A stretch of 64,000 nt of DNA from Pelolinea sp. (GTDB lineage Bacteria; Chloroflexota; Anaerolineae; Anaerolineales; Anaerolineaceae): NCBI GenBank assembly GCA_012797975.1, contig JAAZOD010000007.1:56702-120701 (forward strand). The letters run 5' to 3'. The position numbers were made by a program, and so were the translations under genes. The notes under the pieces are model-generated. The model was not told the origin of the DNA. It did not search any database and was given only the letters and a program-made list of their open reading frames with translations. Below, one piece after another: positions 35,659-44,495 of the stretch (position 1 is the stretch's first letter; the number at the start of each line of letters is the position of its first letter).

Positions 35659-36654
35659 ATGGATTGGAAAGATAAAGTCATTCTGGTAACCGGAGGGACC
35701 GGTTCATTCGGAAAGAAATTCATCGAGATCATGTTGAAGGAATTTCACCCCGGCAAACTGATCGTTTACAGCCGTGATGAGCAGAAACAACATGAAATGC
35801 GCCAGATGGGGTATCAGCATGAAAATCTGCGTTACTTTATCGGAGATATTCGTGATCTGGAGCGGCTGCGCCGTGCTTTTCAGGGTGTTGATTATGTGGT
35901 GCATGCTGCGGCTCTCAAGCAAGTGCCAGCCTGCGAATATAATCCCATGGAAGCGGTCAAGACCAATATTCTCGGCAGCAGCAATGTGATCGATGCGGCA
36001 CTGGATGCCAACGTGAGTCGCGTCATTGCCCTCAGCACCGATAAAGCTGTGAACCCGATCAACCTCTACGGTGCCACGAAACTGGCGGCTGAAAAATTGT
36101 TCGTACAAAGCAATGCATATGCCGGCGGTCGGGAAACACGTTTTGCCTGCGTCCGTTATGGAAATGTGGTCGGTTCGCGCGGTAGCGTGGTGCCGGTTTT
36201 TCTACGCCAGCGTAAATCAGGCAAGATCACCATCACCGATGAACGCATGACCCGTTTCTGGATCTCCCTGGAACAGGGCGTACGCTTTGTCATTCGCTGC
36301 CTGGAGCAGATGCACGGAGGGGAGGTATTCGTCCCTAAGATACCCAGCATGAAGGTGATTGACCTGGCAAAAGCAGTAGCGCCGGAAGCGCAGATCGAGA
36401 TTATTGGGATTCGCCCGGGTGAAAAACTGCACGAAGTTTTAATCTCGGAAGATGAAGCCCGCACGGTGGTGGAGCTGGATGATATGTATGTTGTACAGCC
36501 CGCTGCCGCGTTATGGTTTGGCCATGAATGGGAGAACAAAGGTAAGAAGATCAACGATGATTTCCGCTACGCGAGCAATACCAATACGGATTGGTTGGAT
36601 ATTCGAGAAATCCAGGATTTTATTGCGCCATTCGAGTCGTCCTCAGAAAAATAA
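35659..36654 (+). CDS. pseB: UDP-GlcNAc 4,6-dehydratase (inverting), PseB/FlaA1-like
   Basis: The 331-residue short dehydrogenase converts UDP-GlcNAc to a 4-keto-6-deoxy sugar with C5 inversion. It matches PseB well: NAD site LVTGGTGSFGKKFIEIML, YSRDEQKQHEMRQMG, HAAALKQVPACEYNPMEA, catalytic region STDKAVNPINLYGATKLAAE (Lys in the Y-x-x-x-K of YGATK) and YGNVVGSRGSVVPVF. This is the first committed step toward pseudaminic acid and related nonulosonic acids, or toward UDP-4-keto sugars for other amino sugars. A NeuB-type synthase lies two genes downstream. PseC, PseG and PseH are not in the window. AAGGATGAGG precedes the ATG. Confidence 0.92.
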   Translation: MDWKDKVILVTGGTGSFGKKFIEIMLKEFHPGKLIVYSRDEQKQHEMRQMGYQHENLRYFIGDIRDLERLRRAFQGVDYVVHAAALKQVPACEYNPMEAVKTNILGSSNVIDAALDANVSRVIALSTDKAVNPINLYGATKLAAEKLFVQSNAYAGGRETRFACVRYGNVVGSRGSVVPVFLRQRKSGKITITDERMTRFWISLEQGVRFVIRCLEQMHGGEVFVPKIPSMKVIDLAKAVAPEAQIEIIGIRPGEKLHEVLISEDEARTVVELDDMYVVQPAAALWFGHEWENKGKKINDDFRYASNTNTDWLDIREIQDFIAPFESSSEK

Positions 36655-36668
36655 GGTGGGGTGAAGAG

Positions 36669-37586
36669 ATGCGCATTCTGATCAGTGGTGCAAGCGGTCT
36701 GTTGGGATTGAACCTCGGATTGCATTGCTTGTCTGATCACACCATGATCGGACTGGTCCATTCGCATTTAATAAAGGAATCGCCTTTTCCGATCCATGTG
36801 GTAGATTTGGGGGAGGAAAAGACTGCCCGCGCGGTTATCGATCAATTCAAACCGGATGTGCTTTTTAACTGCGCCGCGCTGGCCGATTTGGATGCCTGTG
36901 AAAAAGACCCAATCAGGGCGCAGCGCCTGAATGCAGAGTTGCCCGGTTGGTTGGCGGAAGAATGTGACTGCCGCAGTGTGCAATTGGTGCATATTTCCAC
37001 CGATGCGGTTTTTGATGGCTGCAAGGAAGGGAAGTATCGCGAAGAGGATAAAACGAATCCACTCAGCATCTATGCTCAAACCAAACTGCAGGGAGAAAAA
37101 AACGTTCTTCAGGTCAATTCTTCCGCATTGGTGGCACGGGTAAATTTTTACGGTTTCAGCATCTCTGGCAAGCGCAGTCTGGCTGAGGTTTTCTTAAATA
37201 ATTTAAGAGAAGGCAAATCAATGTTCGGTTTTACCGACGTGCTTTTCAGCCCCCTGTATGTGATTGATCTGGTCGAAATTCTGTTGAAAATGGTTGAAAA
37301 ACAGTTTTCCGGTTTGTATCATGTTACCAGCCCTGAATCGCAAAGCAAATATGCCTTTGGAACAGGTATTGCGCAGCGTTTCGGTTTGGATGCCAACCTG
37401 ATCACCCCCATTAAAGTTGCCGATGCGAACTTTCTCACCGCACCGCGTTCTCAAAATCTGGTGCTTGACCCCGGCAGGGTTCAAGCCGCACTGCGCGTGA
37501 ATTTGCCCGGGCAACGGCAAGGATTAGATCATTTTTATCAGGATTTTCAAGATGGCTTTGCCCAGCGTATCTATGGTTTGCAGTAA
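36669..37586 (+). CDS. RmlD-like nucleotide-sugar reductase (extended SDR)
   Basis: The 305-residue product resembles dTDP-4-dehydrorhamnose reductase: ILISGASGLLGLNLGLH at the start, FNCAALADLDACEKDP, the catalytic serine in VHISTDAVFDG, and Y-x-x-x-K in SIYAQTKLQGEK. C-terminal NLVLDPGRVQAAL fits the RmlD/WbjC group. ATG 36669 was chosen because it starts directly at the Rossmann strand, 14 bp after the PseB-like gene, with a GAAGAG-like ribosome-binding site. It may reduce the 4-keto product of the preceding dehydratase, giving a deoxy-sugar, rather than dTDP-rhamnose; RmlABC genes are absent nearby. Confidence 0.85.
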   Translation: MRILISGASGLLGLNLGLHCLSDHTMIGLVHSHLIKESPFPIHVVDLGEEKTARAVIDQFKPDVLFNCAALADLDACEKDPIRAQRLNAELPGWLAEECDCRSVQLVHISTDAVFDGCKEGKYREEDKTNPLSIYAQTKLQGEKNVLQVNSSALVARVNFYGFSISGKRSLAEVFLNNLREGKSMFGFTDVLFSPLYVIDLVEILLKMVEKQFSGLYHVTSPESQSKYAFGTGIAQRFGLDANLITPIKVADANFLTAPRSQNLVLDPGRVQAALRVNLPGQRQGLDHFYQDFQDGFAQRIYGLQ

Positions 37587-37612
37587 AAGTCTTGGATGTA
37601 AAGGAGAACAAA

Positions 37613-38680
37613 ATGACATTCAAAATCGGGAATCATGAGATTGGGATGGAATACCCCACTTACTTTATTGCAGATGTAGCTGCCAATCATGATGGTGACC
37701 TCGAACGTGCCAAATTGCTCATCCGTTTAGCAAAAGAAGCGGGGGCGGACGCAGCAAAATTCCAAAATTTTCAAGCACACAAGATCGTATCCGATCGTGG
37801 TTTTAAGACTCTGGGCGGGCAACAATCGCATCAGGCCAAATGGAAAAAATCCGTTTTTGAAGTATATAAAGATGCCTCGCTTCCCTTTGATTGGACTCCT
37901 GTTTTGAAAGAGGAATGCGATAAACAAGGTATCGACTATTTTTCTTCCCCATATGATTTCGAGGCAACCGATATGCTTGAAAGATACGTTCCTGCCTATA
38001 AGGTTGGATCTGGCGAGATCGATTGGATCGAAGCGCTGGAATATATGGCAGCCAAGGGGAAACCGATGATCTTGGCGACCGGCGCTGCCACTTTGGGCGA
38101 AGTACAAAAGGCCGTCCATGCCGTTCTCAAGATTAATAAAGACCTTGTACTCATGCAGTGCAATACCAATTACACTGCCAGTTTGGAGAATTTTAAATAT
38201 ATCAATTTGAACGTCTTGAAAACCTATGGATTGTTATTCCCTGATGTGGTCTTGGGGCTCTCCGACCATACACCGGGGCATGCCACGGTCTTGGGGGCGG
38301 TTGCGCTGGGTGCGCGTGTGATCGAAAAACATTTCACTGACGACAATAACCGCGAAGGTCCCGACCATCTGTTTGCCATGAATCCAAAGACCTGGGCGGA
38401 AATGGTGGAGAATACCCGACAGTTGGAGCAAGCGCTGGGTTCGACCGATAAATTTGTGGCAGGCAACGAGATCGAAACCGTGGTCATTCAACGCCGCTGT
38501 CTGCGCGCTGCTCGTGCTATTTCGAAAGGTGAGGCCATAACGCGCGCCATGCTCGATGTGCTGCGGCCTGCCACTCCGGGTGCCATCCTTCCGGATCAAT
38601 TGCAAAATGTGATCGGCCTGCGTGCCATTGAAGATATTCTTGCCGGACAAGAGATCCGCTGGACGGATTTGGGAAAATAA
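37613..38680 (+). CDS. Nonulosonic-acid synthase (NeuB/SpsE/PseI family) with SAF domain
   Basis: The 355-residue enzyme condenses phosphoenolpyruvate with an amino- or deoxy-hexose to make a nine-carbon sialic-acid-like sugar. The barrel domain starts PTYFIADVAANHDGDLERAK, with DAAKFQNFQAHKIVS, FSSPYDFEATDML, KVGSGEIDWIEAL, LMQCNTNYTAS, GLSDHTPGHATVLGAVALGA and IEKHFTDDNNREGPDH. The C-terminal 60 residues form the antifreeze-like SAF domain (RRCLRAARAISKGEAITRAM). ATG 37613 has AAGGAG upstream. It lies between the RmlD-like gene and a GT4 gene, in one operon with the SpsF-type cytidylyltransferase. The exact product (Neu, Leg or Pse type) is undecided. Confidence 0.93.
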   Translation: MTFKIGNHEIGMEYPTYFIADVAANHDGDLERAKLLIRLAKEAGADAAKFQNFQAHKIVSDRGFKTLGGQQSHQAKWKKSVFEVYKDASLPFDWTPVLKEECDKQGIDYFSSPYDFEATDMLERYVPAYKVGSGEIDWIEALEYMAAKGKPMILATGAATLGEVQKAVHAVLKINKDLVLMQCNTNYTASLENFKYINLNVLKTYGLLFPDVVLGLSDHTPGHATVLGAVALGARVIEKHFTDDNNREGPDHLFAMNPKTWAEMVENTRQLEQALGSTDKFVAGNEIETVVIQRRCLRAARAISKGEAITRAMLDVLRPATPGAILPDQLQNVIGLRAIEDILAGQEIRWTDLGK

Positions 38681-38689
38681 AGGTGAATC

Positions 38690-39787
38690 TTGCGTATTTT
38701 GTATTGTTCCCAAGATTATTCGCCTCATGATTACCGCTTCTTGAGCGCACTTTCAAAGAGCGGGCATTCCATCTACTGGCTGCGGCTTGAAGATCGCGGC
38801 CGAAATTTGGAACTGCGTGACCTTCCCGATGCTGTCCATCCGGTGCTCTGGCGAAACGGGAAAGGAAAAGTGCATTGGTGGCAGTATCCAGACCTGGTAA
38901 GAAAATTCAACCGAGTGCTCGATGAGGTAAAACCTGATCTGGTACACGCCGGTCCTATCCAACCGGTGAGCATCATCCCTGCCATGGCAGGGTTTCACCC
39001 ACTGGTGAGCATGTCGTGGGGTTTTGATATGCTGCAGGATGCCGAACGAAATAATCTATGGAAATGGGCGACCGGTTATGTATTGAAAAGGACCGATCAT
39101 TTCTTTTGCGATTGTCATACTGTAAAAAAGAAGGCCATGGCATGGGGTTTCCCGGAAGACAGGATCACGGTATTTCCCTGGGGGGTTGACCTGAACACTT
39201 TTTCTCCTTCGGAGAAGAAGAAAATGGGAAAAGAGCTGATCTTATTGAGCACACGCTCCTGGGAGCCGCGTTATGGAATGGATGTGGCATTGAAAGGTTT
39301 CGCACAGGCAATCCAGGAAAATCCGCAGTTGCATTTGATCCTTTTAAGTGGCGGCTCGCAAGCGGAATGGATCACCTCATTCATCAGGGCGCATCAATTG
39401 GAGAAAAACGTCGAACTGCGTGGCCAGATCGATAATACCACATTGGCTGAGGTCTATCACAGCGCACATATCTATTTGAGCGCATCCCATATCGATGGCT
39501 CTTCCGTAGCCCTGATGGAAGCGCTGGCGTGCGGGACACCTGCACTGGTCTCTGATATACCTTCCAATCTTGAATGGGTTACGGATGGAGTGGAAGGTTG
39601 GGTTTTCAGGGATGGCGATGACACTGACCTGGCGCGAAAGATTTTGCATATAGCTGCGCATCCTGATCTGCGAACTGCTGCCGCAGTCAATGCGCGCGAA
39701 AAAGCTGAGCGCAATGCGAATTGGGAGAAAAACTTTTCCATTCTTCTGGATGGATATGTTCAGGCAATGAAAGAAGGACAGCGATGA
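38690..39787 (+). CDS. Family 4 glycosyltransferase
   Basis: The 365-residue GT-B enzyme transfers a sugar from a nucleotide donor with retention. The N-terminal lobe begins ILYCSQDYSPHDYRFLSAL; the C-terminal lobe has LILLSTRSWEPRYGMDVALK, LHLILLSGGSQAEW and the donor-binding EX7E-like region SHIDGSSVALMEALACGTPA followed by LVSDIPSNLEWV. Translation starts at TTG 38690 behind AAAGGTGA. Its stop overlaps the next start as ATGA, tying it to the SpsF-like gene. Acceptor and donor are unknown, but the operon context suggests a role in assembling the exported glycan. Confidence 0.88.
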   Translation: MRILYCSQDYSPHDYRFLSALSKSGHSIYWLRLEDRGRNLELRDLPDAVHPVLWRNGKGKVHWWQYPDLVRKFNRVLDEVKPDLVHAGPIQPVSIIPAMAGFHPLVSMSWGFDMLQDAERNNLWKWATGYVLKRTDHFFCDCHTVKKKAMAWGFPEDRITVFPWGVDLNTFSPSEKKKMGKELILLSTRSWEPRYGMDVALKGFAQAIQENPQLHLILLSGGSQAEWITSFIRAHQLEKNVELRGQIDNTTLAEVYHSAHIYLSASHIDGSSVALMEALACGTPALVSDIPSNLEWVTDGVEGWVFRDGDDTDLARKILHIAAHPDLRTAAAVNAREKAERNANWEKNFSILLDGYVQAMKEGQR

Positions 39788-40572
39788 ATGAACAACGAGT
39801 GGTCGCTATCATTCAAGCGCGCATGGGCTCCAGCCGCTTACCCGGTAAAGTACTGCGCGACATTCATGGCAAATCCATGTTGGAGTGGGTGATTGGGCGG
39901 GCACGCAAAGCCAGAACCCTTTCGGAAGTGGCGGTTGCCACAACCATCGCTGCGGAGGATGATATTCTGGAGCAGATGTGCGCCCAATGGAAAGTCCCTT
40001 GCTACCGCGGCAGTGTGTTCGATGTGCTTGACCGCTACTATCAAGCTGCCTGCCAAGCCGAAGCGGATATTGTTGTGCGCCTGACCGCCGATTGTCCGTT
40101 GCTCGATCCCCGGCTGATCGATCTGGTTGTAACACGTTTCATCGACGAAAAAGTGGATTTTGCCGCCAACCGGCTGCCACCACCTTACGAACGCACCTAT
40201 CCCATTGGGCTGGATGTTGAAGTGGTGTCATTCGCTGCGCTGGAACGGGCATGGAAGGAAGCCAAAGAAAGCCACGAACGGGAACACGTGCTGCCGTACC
40301 TGTACGACACTCCCGGGCGTTTCAAAATACTGGTCGTTGACCATAAGAAGAACCTGGGCAAATATCGCTGGACGGTGGATACCCAGCCTGATCTGCGTTT
40401 TGTACAGGAGGTTGTCGCCCGGTTGTCCGATAAGGAAGATTTCACCTGGCTGGATGTGCTGAAGGTTGTAGAGGAGAATCCGCAGCTTTCGACGATCAAT
40501 GCGGGCATTGCGCATAAATCCTTTTTCGATGTGGATGAACGTACAACCGGGAAAAGGGAAACTCATGACTGA
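39784..40572 (+). CDS. spsF: SpsF-type cytidylyltransferase (nonulosonic-acid activation)
   Basis: The 262-residue protein has the nucleotidyltransferase GT-A fold of SpsF: VAIIQARMGSSRLPGKVLRD at the start, CYRGSVFDVLDRYYQAAC, VRLTADCPLLDPRLIDLVV and RWTVDTQPDLRFVQEVV. In Bacillus the spsE (NeuB) and spsF genes act together in spore-coat glycan synthesis; here a NeuB gene lies two genes upstream, so this protein probably makes the CMP-activated sugar of the first module. PseF of the pseudaminic pathway belongs to the same fold. It overlaps the GT4 gene by 4 bp. Confidence 0.85.
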   Translation: MNEQRVVAIIQARMGSSRLPGKVLRDIHGKSMLEWVIGRARKARTLSEVAVATTIAAEDDILEQMCAQWKVPCYRGSVFDVLDRYYQAACQAEADIVVRLTADCPLLDPRLIDLVVTRFIDEKVDFAANRLPPPYERTYPIGLDVEVVSFAALERAWKEAKESHEREHVLPYLYDTPGRFKILVVDHKKNLGKYRWTVDTQPDLRFVQEVVARLSDKEDFTWLDVLKVVEENPQLSTINAGIAHKSFFDVDERTTGKRETHD

Positions 40573-41503
40573 TGCGCTGGTAACTTTCTTCACAGCACCC
40601 AAACCATTTATCAATCCGCATATCAAGATCATTCAACGGAATGCCATCCAATCCTGGAAAAATCTTGGGGATCAGGTGGAAATATTCCTGATCGGGAACG
40701 ATGAAGGCGTTGGGAAGGCTGCCAGCGAGTTGCAGGTGCGGCATTTCCCTGAAGTGCGTTGCAATGCACAGGGAACGCCCTTGATCAGCTCCATGCTGGA
40801 GATCGCTCGCGCAAACAGTCACAGTCCCTATCTATGTATCATCAACACCGATATTCTGGTGCTGCCAGAAATGCTGGAAACCCTTAAAATGACAGCAAAG
40901 CAAAGGGACCGGTTCCTGCTGGTAGGACAGCGCTGGGATGTGGCCATTACCGAGCTGCTTCCGCAGGACGCTTCAATATTCTCTGTGATCCGTCAGCAAA
41001 TTCAATCTATTGGCCGGTTGCATCCTCCCATGGGCAGCGATTATTTCCTCTTCCCGCGTGATTGTTATACAAACATACCTGATTTTGCGATCGGCAGAGC
41101 CGGTTGGGATAACTGGATGATCTATAAGGCGCGTTTGGAAGGATGGAAGGTGATCGATGGCAGCCATGCCATCACCATTGCCCATCAGGACCATGATTAC
41201 AGCCATTTCAAAGATGGAAAGCCGCATTACCGCCAACCGGAGACCAAAGTGAATGTGCAGCTGGCGGGCGGAGCATATACCATTTTCACACTGCATGATG
41301 CCCAGAGGTCCATTCAGGATGGACAAGTGAAACATATCCCGTTGACCTGGAAGCGTTTTTGGCGTGAAGTGGAGATTTTCCCTACCACAACCCTGAAGAG
41401 TGAATGGTTGGGAAAAATGTTTTATTATCTTTTCCATCCTAGGAAGTGTTATGCCTGGTTGCGAATTTCTTTAAAAAAGAAGGCCGAAAAAGAGCAGGAT
41501 TAA
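40565..41503 (+). CDS. Probable GT-A-type glycosyltransferase of unknown family
   Basis: The 312-residue product begins ALVTFFTAPKPFINPHIKII, has a possible DxD equivalent in LCIINTDILVLPEML near residue 95, and GSDYFLFPRDCYTNIPDFAI plus RAGWDNWMIYKARLEGW in the middle. The order, a nucleotide-binding beta strand, an acidic N-T-D motif and a later aromatic acceptor region, resembles GT-A transferases that act on surface glycans, but no named family was recognised. It overlaps the SpsF-like gene by 8 bp and is the last gene of the operon, ending inside a strong terminator. Function should be treated as unproven. Confidence 0.6.
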   Translation: MTDALVTFFTAPKPFINPHIKIIQRNAIQSWKNLGDQVEIFLIGNDEGVGKAASELQVRHFPEVRCNAQGTPLISSMLEIARANSHSPYLCIINTDILVLPEMLETLKMTAKQRDRFLLVGQRWDVAITELLPQDASIFSVIRQQIQSIGRLHPPMGSDYFLFPRDCYTNIPDFAIGRAGWDNWMIYKARLEGWKVIDGSHAITIAHQDHDYSHFKDGKPHYRQPETKVNVQLAGGAYTIFTLHDAQRSIQDGQVKHIPLTWKRFWREVEIFPTTTLKSEWLGKMFYYLFHPRKCYAWLRISLKKKAEKEQD

Positions 41504-41538
41504 GAGGATTGGAGATCTTCTCCAATCCTCTTGATTTT
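41502..41538 (+). terminator. Strong rho-independent terminator closing the first glycan operon
   Basis: A perfect 14-bp stem (AAGAGGATTGGAGA with its complement at 41519-41532) with a 3-base loop overlaps the stop codon of the last gene and is followed by GATTTTT. No T run follows on the minus strand. Confidence 0.9.
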
Positions 41539-41563
41539 TACATAGTAAGGAATCAGCAACGTT

Positions 41564-43462
41564 TTACTGCAGGCAGCTTTCCCCATAGTTGAACTTTTCC
41601 AGATTCCACAGATCGCTGGAGGAACCGACTGTGGGGATGAAACCGCACATGTCAGCGCGGGCAATGCTGACATCGGCCTGAAAGAATAGCGGGATCAAGG
41701 GCAAAGTGCTTTCAACAGCATCGGCAGTTTTATCATCCAAGCCCATGCTTTGTGTCAAACGGCTCGTGGAACACAATTGGGTCACCTGCTGTTCCAGATT
41801 TTCCGATCCCGGCAGGATGGCGGAGGTCCATTTTTCATTCCAAGAAGTGCAGGGGAAACCTGCCTGGATGACATGGGAAAAGAGCATTAAATCAAAATCA
41901 TGCGTGGATGCAGGTCCGTTCTGGCTCTCATAATCCCAGGTGTTCACGGTCTTAATATCCATCTGAATCCCACACTCTTGTAGGGATGCCTGAATGGCGG
42001 CTGATTCTCGATCGTATACCGGCTCGTTTGGGATTACCATGGTGAGGGTTAGCTGTGTGCCATCCTCAACCCCCGTCACATTGTGTGCCACACGTGGTGT
42101 TTCATATTTTTCATCATCATCCAGCCAACCCATGGCTTCCAATTTTTGTGCAGCATCTTCGAGGGAGTACCCATATTCTTCCAACGATTGAGCGATGGAA
42201 AAGATGGAATCGGTGGGAAAAGCCAGCTTGTAATAGGTTTTGCTGTTGACGTATGTGCGGTCGATACAAGAGGAGAGGACGGACCGAAGCGAAGTGACAA
42301 ACGGACGTTCGGGATTCAACCACAGCCCATCCAGGATGGGATTGGGCAGGGCATTGACCTGGATGGCAGGAGTGATGTAGTAATCGGTAAGGTAGTCAAA
42401 AACGTCATACTGGTCCGAAAAATCGACCGTGCTATCAGCCAGATCGCATTGGTCGGTGTAAACCGTTTCGCCATCCGGGCTCCAATTGTATTCCAGGATT
42501 TCATAGGGCGCATAATCAAAATCCAGAGAGGCCACATTGGTATCCCCCAGATTGGAAACGAACCGAAATTCCAGTTCATCGAAATACGGTAATCCTTCGG
42601 ATGAACGGAAATAATACGGGTTTTTTTCCAGTAGAACGGAGCCATCTTTCCATGCTTTGATGGTGTATGCACCCCACCCCAGGGGCGTTTGATTGGAAAA
42701 ATCGGCTTCCAGCAGCTCGGCTGCCGAGGTTCCTTCCCAGGCATGGATTGGCAAAGGTGAGAAGAAATAATCTTTAACATCGGCAGGCACCAGACCGGGC
42801 AGCAATTGCGCTTGTACGGTGTCGGAATCCAAGGACCTGTAGCTTGCGATCTGGTTGGGGATGGTTTTATCGTTGGGGGTGGCGGGATCATCTGCCAGAT
42901 TGAAGGAAAAGTCGGAATCCTCCGCCGTCAACGGAGTTCCATCAGACCATAACAAACCGCTTTTCAACTGATAGGTGATCTGTACCTGATCAAGGGTGAT
43001 CGGTTCGGAACCATTCCACACCTGCGCACACTCAACGGATGTGCAGCCGCTGGGGAGATAACGCGTACCGGTTGATAGAACGGTCGGCTTTCCGAATGCG
43101 TCCAGGATCGTTTCTCCCCCCTGAACGGTCAACTGATTGATCTGAATACCTTTGTTTTCAATGGATGGCATACTTTGCAGGATGACCGGAATTGTTTTTC
43201 CATCTACCGTATCGAATGGACCATCATAAATTGCCTGGAGGATGTCCCATTCGACCTGTGTGCTGGCTTTATACAGATAAAGTGAACTTGGTTCATAACC
43301 AAGGCAAATGGTCAATTTTCGAGGTTCTGTTTGTGTGGAAGATTCTAGTGGCACTTCATCGGTGGTGGTTTGAACGGCTTCGGAGCGGCTGCAGGCAGTG
43401 AAAGAGATGGAAAGTAAAAGGCCTATCAGAATGATGAAGGTGATGGTTTTTTTCTTGGTCAT
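41564..43462 (-). CDS. ABC transporter substrate-binding lipoprotein, family 5 (peptide/oligosaccharide type)
   Basis: The 632-residue product is an extracellular solute-binding protein of the OppA/DppA class. ATG 43462 begins a lipoprotein signal peptide (KKKTITFIILIGLLLSISFT, lipobox FTAC with Cys23 as anchor). Family marks are LTICLGYEPSSLYLYKAS near residue 45, LKSGLLWSDGTPLTAEDSDF near 170, LLEADFSNQTPLGWGAYTIK and AWKDGSVLLEKNPYYF near 260. Usually such proteins work with Opp permeases, but none are encoded nearby. It is on the opposite strand and splits two plus-strand glycan operons. A function in oligosaccharide or peptide scavenging is possible; the ligand is unknown. Confidence 0.9.
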   Translation of the reverse strand: MTKKKTITFIILIGLLLSISFTACSRSEAVQTTTDEVPLESSTQTEPRKLTICLGYEPSSLYLYKASTQVEWDILQAIYDGPFDTVDGKTIPVILQSMPSIENKGIQINQLTVQGGETILDAFGKPTVLSTGTRYLPSGCTSVECAQVWNGSEPITLDQVQITYQLKSGLLWSDGTPLTAEDSDFSFNLADDPATPNDKTIPNQIASYRSLDSDTVQAQLLPGLVPADVKDYFFSPLPIHAWEGTSAAELLEADFSNQTPLGWGAYTIKAWKDGSVLLEKNPYYFRSSEGLPYFDELEFRFVSNLGDTNVASLDFDYAPYEILEYNWSPDGETVYTDQCDLADSTVDFSDQYDVFDYLTDYYITPAIQVNALPNPILDGLWLNPERPFVTSLRSVLSSCIDRTYVNSKTYYKLAFPTDSIFSIAQSLEEYGYSLEDAAQKLEAMGWLDDDEKYETPRVAHNVTGVEDGTQLTLTMVIPNEPVYDRESAAIQASLQECGIQMDIKTVNTWDYESQNGPASTHDFDLMLFSHVIQAGFPCTSWNEKWTSAILPGSENLEQQVTQLCSTSRLTQSMGLDDKTADAVESTLPLIPLFFQADVSIARADMCGFIPTVGSSSDLWNLEKFNYGESCLQ

Positions 43463-43550
43463 TTTGCGATTATACGATGATTTTTCTTTTTCCCCATGGG
43501 TTGGTACAATCAATCTATGGTAGCATTAAACCCGCTTTTGGAGAATTAGC

Positions 43551-44495
43551 ATGCGCGTTGGTCAAAACCCTGCGAAGAATATCAAAACGGTCATCAAACC
43601 AAGCCGGATCACTGTTGCGGTCTTAAATTACATACCCAATCAGCAGGGTTATTTTGCGCAATCCTTTGCTGTTTTGCAACGCTGTCTGGAAAGCATTCTG
43701 GAAAATACACAGAGGCCTTATGACCTCATGCTCTTCGATAATGGAAGCTGTCAGGAAGTGAAGCAGTATCTACTTGACCTGCAGGCCAGCGGCCGGATCC
43801 AATATCTGATTTTCTCCGAAAAGAATGTTGGGAAAGGGGGGGCATGGGATTTTATCTTCAACTCTGCTCCAGGCGACATTATTGCGTATAGTGATAATGA
43901 CGCTTTTTTTTACGCGGATTGGCTAAAAGAGAGCGTGAAGATATTGGAGACTTTTCCAGAAGTGGGCATGGTTACCGCGCGTCCGTTGCGTACTATCTCT
44001 GAATTGTCAACCAATACTATCCGCTGGGCAAAAGAAACACCCGAGGTAAAAATCGAAGAGGGTGATTTCATCAGTTATGCCGATTATTATGAGTTTTCCT
44101 CAACCCTGGGATATTCCGATGAAAAATTGGAAAAGGAATACAAGAATAAGAAAGATATCCGCTTGACTTATCAAGGGGTGCAGGCATTTGTCGGTGCCAA
44201 TCATTTTCAATTTGTGGGTTGGAAAAAAACGCTTCAATCCATAACGCCCTTCGATATGCAAAAACCGTTGGGGCAGGTCAAACAATTGGATGACCGCCTG
44301 AATGCCGCCGGGTATTTGCGGCTCATGACGACCAAACCCCTTATCCAGAACATGAGCAATCAGATCCCGGAAAATTCGAGAAAAGCGAAGGACTCATCGT
44401 CCCAAGAAGTATTTAAAGTAAAAAACATCCCATTCATCAAAAAATTTTTATTATCAATCCACGACCGGATCTTTACCCTTTATTATGGCAAATAG
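43551..44495 (+). CDS. Family 2 glycosyltransferase (twin of 45975)
   Basis: The 314-residue GT-A enzyme carries ITVAVLNYIPNQQGYFAQSF near the N-terminus, YDLMLFDNGSCQEVKQYLL, LIFSEKNVGKGGAWDFIFN, and the metal-binding AYSDNDAFFYADWLKES near residue 115. The pattern is the GT2 fold. The protein at 45975 has the same blocks in the same order (LVMLTYIPNDIGYFEKRFE, IVFDNNSSEKVVSYLK, AYSDDDVFFLPGWLER), so the two are diverged duplicates flanking a GT-B gene. It is the first gene of the second plus-strand glycan operon; its end overlaps the next gene by 11 bp. Confidence 0.85.
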   Translation: MRVGQNPAKNIKTVIKPSRITVAVLNYIPNQQGYFAQSFAVLQRCLESILENTQRPYDLMLFDNGSCQEVKQYLLDLQASGRIQYLIFSEKNVGKGGAWDFIFNSAPGDIIAYSDNDAFFYADWLKESVKILETFPEVGMVTARPLRTISELSTNTIRWAKETPEVKIEEGDFISYADYYEFSSTLGYSDEKLEKEYKNKKDIRLTYQGVQAFVGANHFQFVGWKKTLQSITPFDMQKPLGQVKQLDDRLNAAGYLRLMTTKPLIQNMSNQIPENSRKAKDSSSQEVFKVKNIPFIKKFLLSIHDRIFTLYYGK

